Shown: piece after piece, positions 5,630-6,306 of the stretch
Position numbering within the stretch: the first letter of the stretch is position 1
Layout: the number at the start of each line of letters is the position of its first letter
Source of the DNA: an uncultured Candidatus Saccharibacteria bacterium
GTDB lineage: Bacteria > Patescibacteriota > Saccharimonadia > Saccharimonadales > Saccharimonadaceae
Length of the DNA: 6,306 bases
Assembly: GCA_938042055.1 (NCBI GenBank)
Contig: CALIRX010000022.1
Coordinates: forward strand, 1-6,306
Reading direction: 5' to 3'
Notes under the pieces: model-generated
What the model saw: only the letters and a program-made list of their open reading frames with translations
The model's database searches: none
What the model was told of the DNA's origin: nothing
Translations under genes and position numbers: made by a program

Positions 5630-6306
5630 ATGAATACAGGCAGATCCAATAGAGAGCGAATGAGATTGAGTGAGACTGCTGCTGAGGTCATGAGATCTTC
5701 TGAGTATATGGAAGCACAAGATCATATACGCTCAAAGATACGCCAAAAGTTAGGCGAGACGGCATTAGAAATGGTATGGGCAAAGCGGTTTGCTGTGTCT
5801 GAAGCTATAGATATTCAGCGTAGTAAACAAGAAAGTCAATATGAAACAGACGAAGACAGAAATCTGAAATTAATACAAATTATGCCATATTGGCTTGATG
5901 CTCAGGTAAAGCTTAATAATCATAAGAGTGATATGTCTCACAAAGAGATAAAAAAGTGTAAAGAAACAGTTACGAGATTCAATAAAATCATACGTACTAT
6001 GATAGATGAAGAGCAGTGTAGTAGTATGAAGGAAACTATGGATTCCATCAATGAGGTTATGTTAATGCTTAATTATACTCGCTCGGAGATTGAGTACGCT
6101 AGACAGTCGTTTTATGCTGTGATTCAGGGAATGCGCCATGAAATTGCTGCTGAAAGTGCCTTAAACTGGACTCCGGGAGTTGAACTTGCTGAAATGACTA
6201 ATATTGAAGATGATCTTAATGGAGGAGATATTCATATTATCTATGTTGATGATCAAGGCGAAAGGTTTGAATTTAACATTGATATAAAAGCGACTAAAAT
6301 TTCTGC
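5630..6306 (+). CDS. Unrecognised protein, helical N-terminus plus PD-(D/E)XK-like C-terminal part (partial)
   Basis: 225 codons are visible, beginning MNTGRSNRERMRLSETAAEV, and the frame is open to the right edge. I do not recognise the family. Residues 1-165 are charged and look mostly helical, with no signal peptide or membrane segment. The end of the visible part, GMRHEIAAES (167-176), then DDLNGGDIHI (194-203), then FEFNIDIKAT (213-222), has the E...D...(D/E)-x-K order of the PD-(D/E)XK nuclease superfamily, with E171, D200, D218 and K220 as the candidate catalytic set. This is inferred from pattern and predicted strands only. M1 is favoured over M11 because an extended -10 sits seven bases upstream of ATG 5630. 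Ile codon choice differs from neighbouring murE (8 ATA of 21 here, 2 of about 34 there). The protein is probably cytoplasmic. It could be a conserved lineage-specific housekeeping protein or a defence-type nuclease; the remainder lies outside the window. Confidence 0.85.
   Translation, partial: MNTGRSNRERMRLSETAAEVMRSSEYMEAQDHIRSKIRQKLGETALEMVWAKRFAVSEAIDIQRSKQESQYETDEDRNLKLIQIMPYWLDAQVKLNNHKSDMSHKEIKKCKETVTRFNKIIRTMIDEEQCSSMKETMDSINEVMLMLNYTRSEIEYARQSFYAVIQGMRHEIAAESALNWTPGVELAEMTNIEDDLNGGDIHIIYVDDQGERFEFNIDIKATKIS

Noticed and set aside
5522..5725. 67-codon minus-strand frame across the murF/5630 gap
   Set aside because: It overlaps both divergent promoters and the start of the gene at 5630, with low-complexity sequence.
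1..6306. Recoded UGA (Gly) as in some CPR bacteria
   Set aside because: No TGA occurs in frame in any of the conserved genes, and Trp positions use TGG.

Overview
This 6.3 kb window is chromosomal DNA from a bacterium. The best guess is a member of the Candidate Phyla Radiation, most likely Saccharibacteria (TM7). The grounds are short, tightly packed genes, Mur ligases lacking the usual N-terminal domain, and a ValRS whose signature stretches (PPPNANGNLHIGHAL, GADHAGFETW, KRGNMELQLRALG) resemble my memory of saccharibacterial sequences. No TGA occurs in frame in about 2000 codons and Trp is TGG, so the code is standard. That argues against the UGA-glycine lineages (Gracilibacteria/Absconditabacteria). 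The lineage call rests on recognition, not on a search.

Layout. Minus strand, right to left: tsaD (1872-2942), a femAB/femX-type peptidoglycan aminoacyltransferase gene (924-1853), and the 5' part of valS (1-776, running off the left edge). tsaD and femX form a tight pair with an 18-bp gap and a strong Shine-Dalgarno (SD). valS has its own promoter just behind the femX stop and a leader of about 114 nt carrying two related palindromes. Plus strand: murE (2984-4300), divergent from tsaD across 41 bp. Minus strand again: murF (4257-5546), which meets murE tail to tail with a 44-bp overlap. Plus strand: an unrecognised gene (5630 to the right edge), divergent from murF, whose visible C-terminal part has a PD-(D/E)XK nuclease-like pattern.

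Functionally the window is mostly cell-wall building (MurE and MurF complete the stem peptide, FemX adds a cross-bridge residue) plus tRNA-related functions (TsaD for t6A, ValRS for charging; FemX consumes aminoacyl-tRNA). The most informative regulatory pattern is that every apparent transcript start has an extended -10 box (TGn + TATAAT-like). In four of the five cases that box lies only 6-8 bases before the ATG with no SD, which implies leaderless mRNAs. The only gene in an internal operon position, femX, is the one with a strong SD.

Odd points to check are: the MurE amino-acid-selectivity motif (EESY in place of DNPR), the apparent Glu in place of the carbamylated Lys in MurF, loss of the N-terminal domain in both ligases, the valS leader palindromes, and the candidate nuclease at the right edge. 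No RNA genes, insertion sequences, CRISPR arrays or convincing intrinsic terminators were seen. No gene-free stretch exceeds 150 bp.
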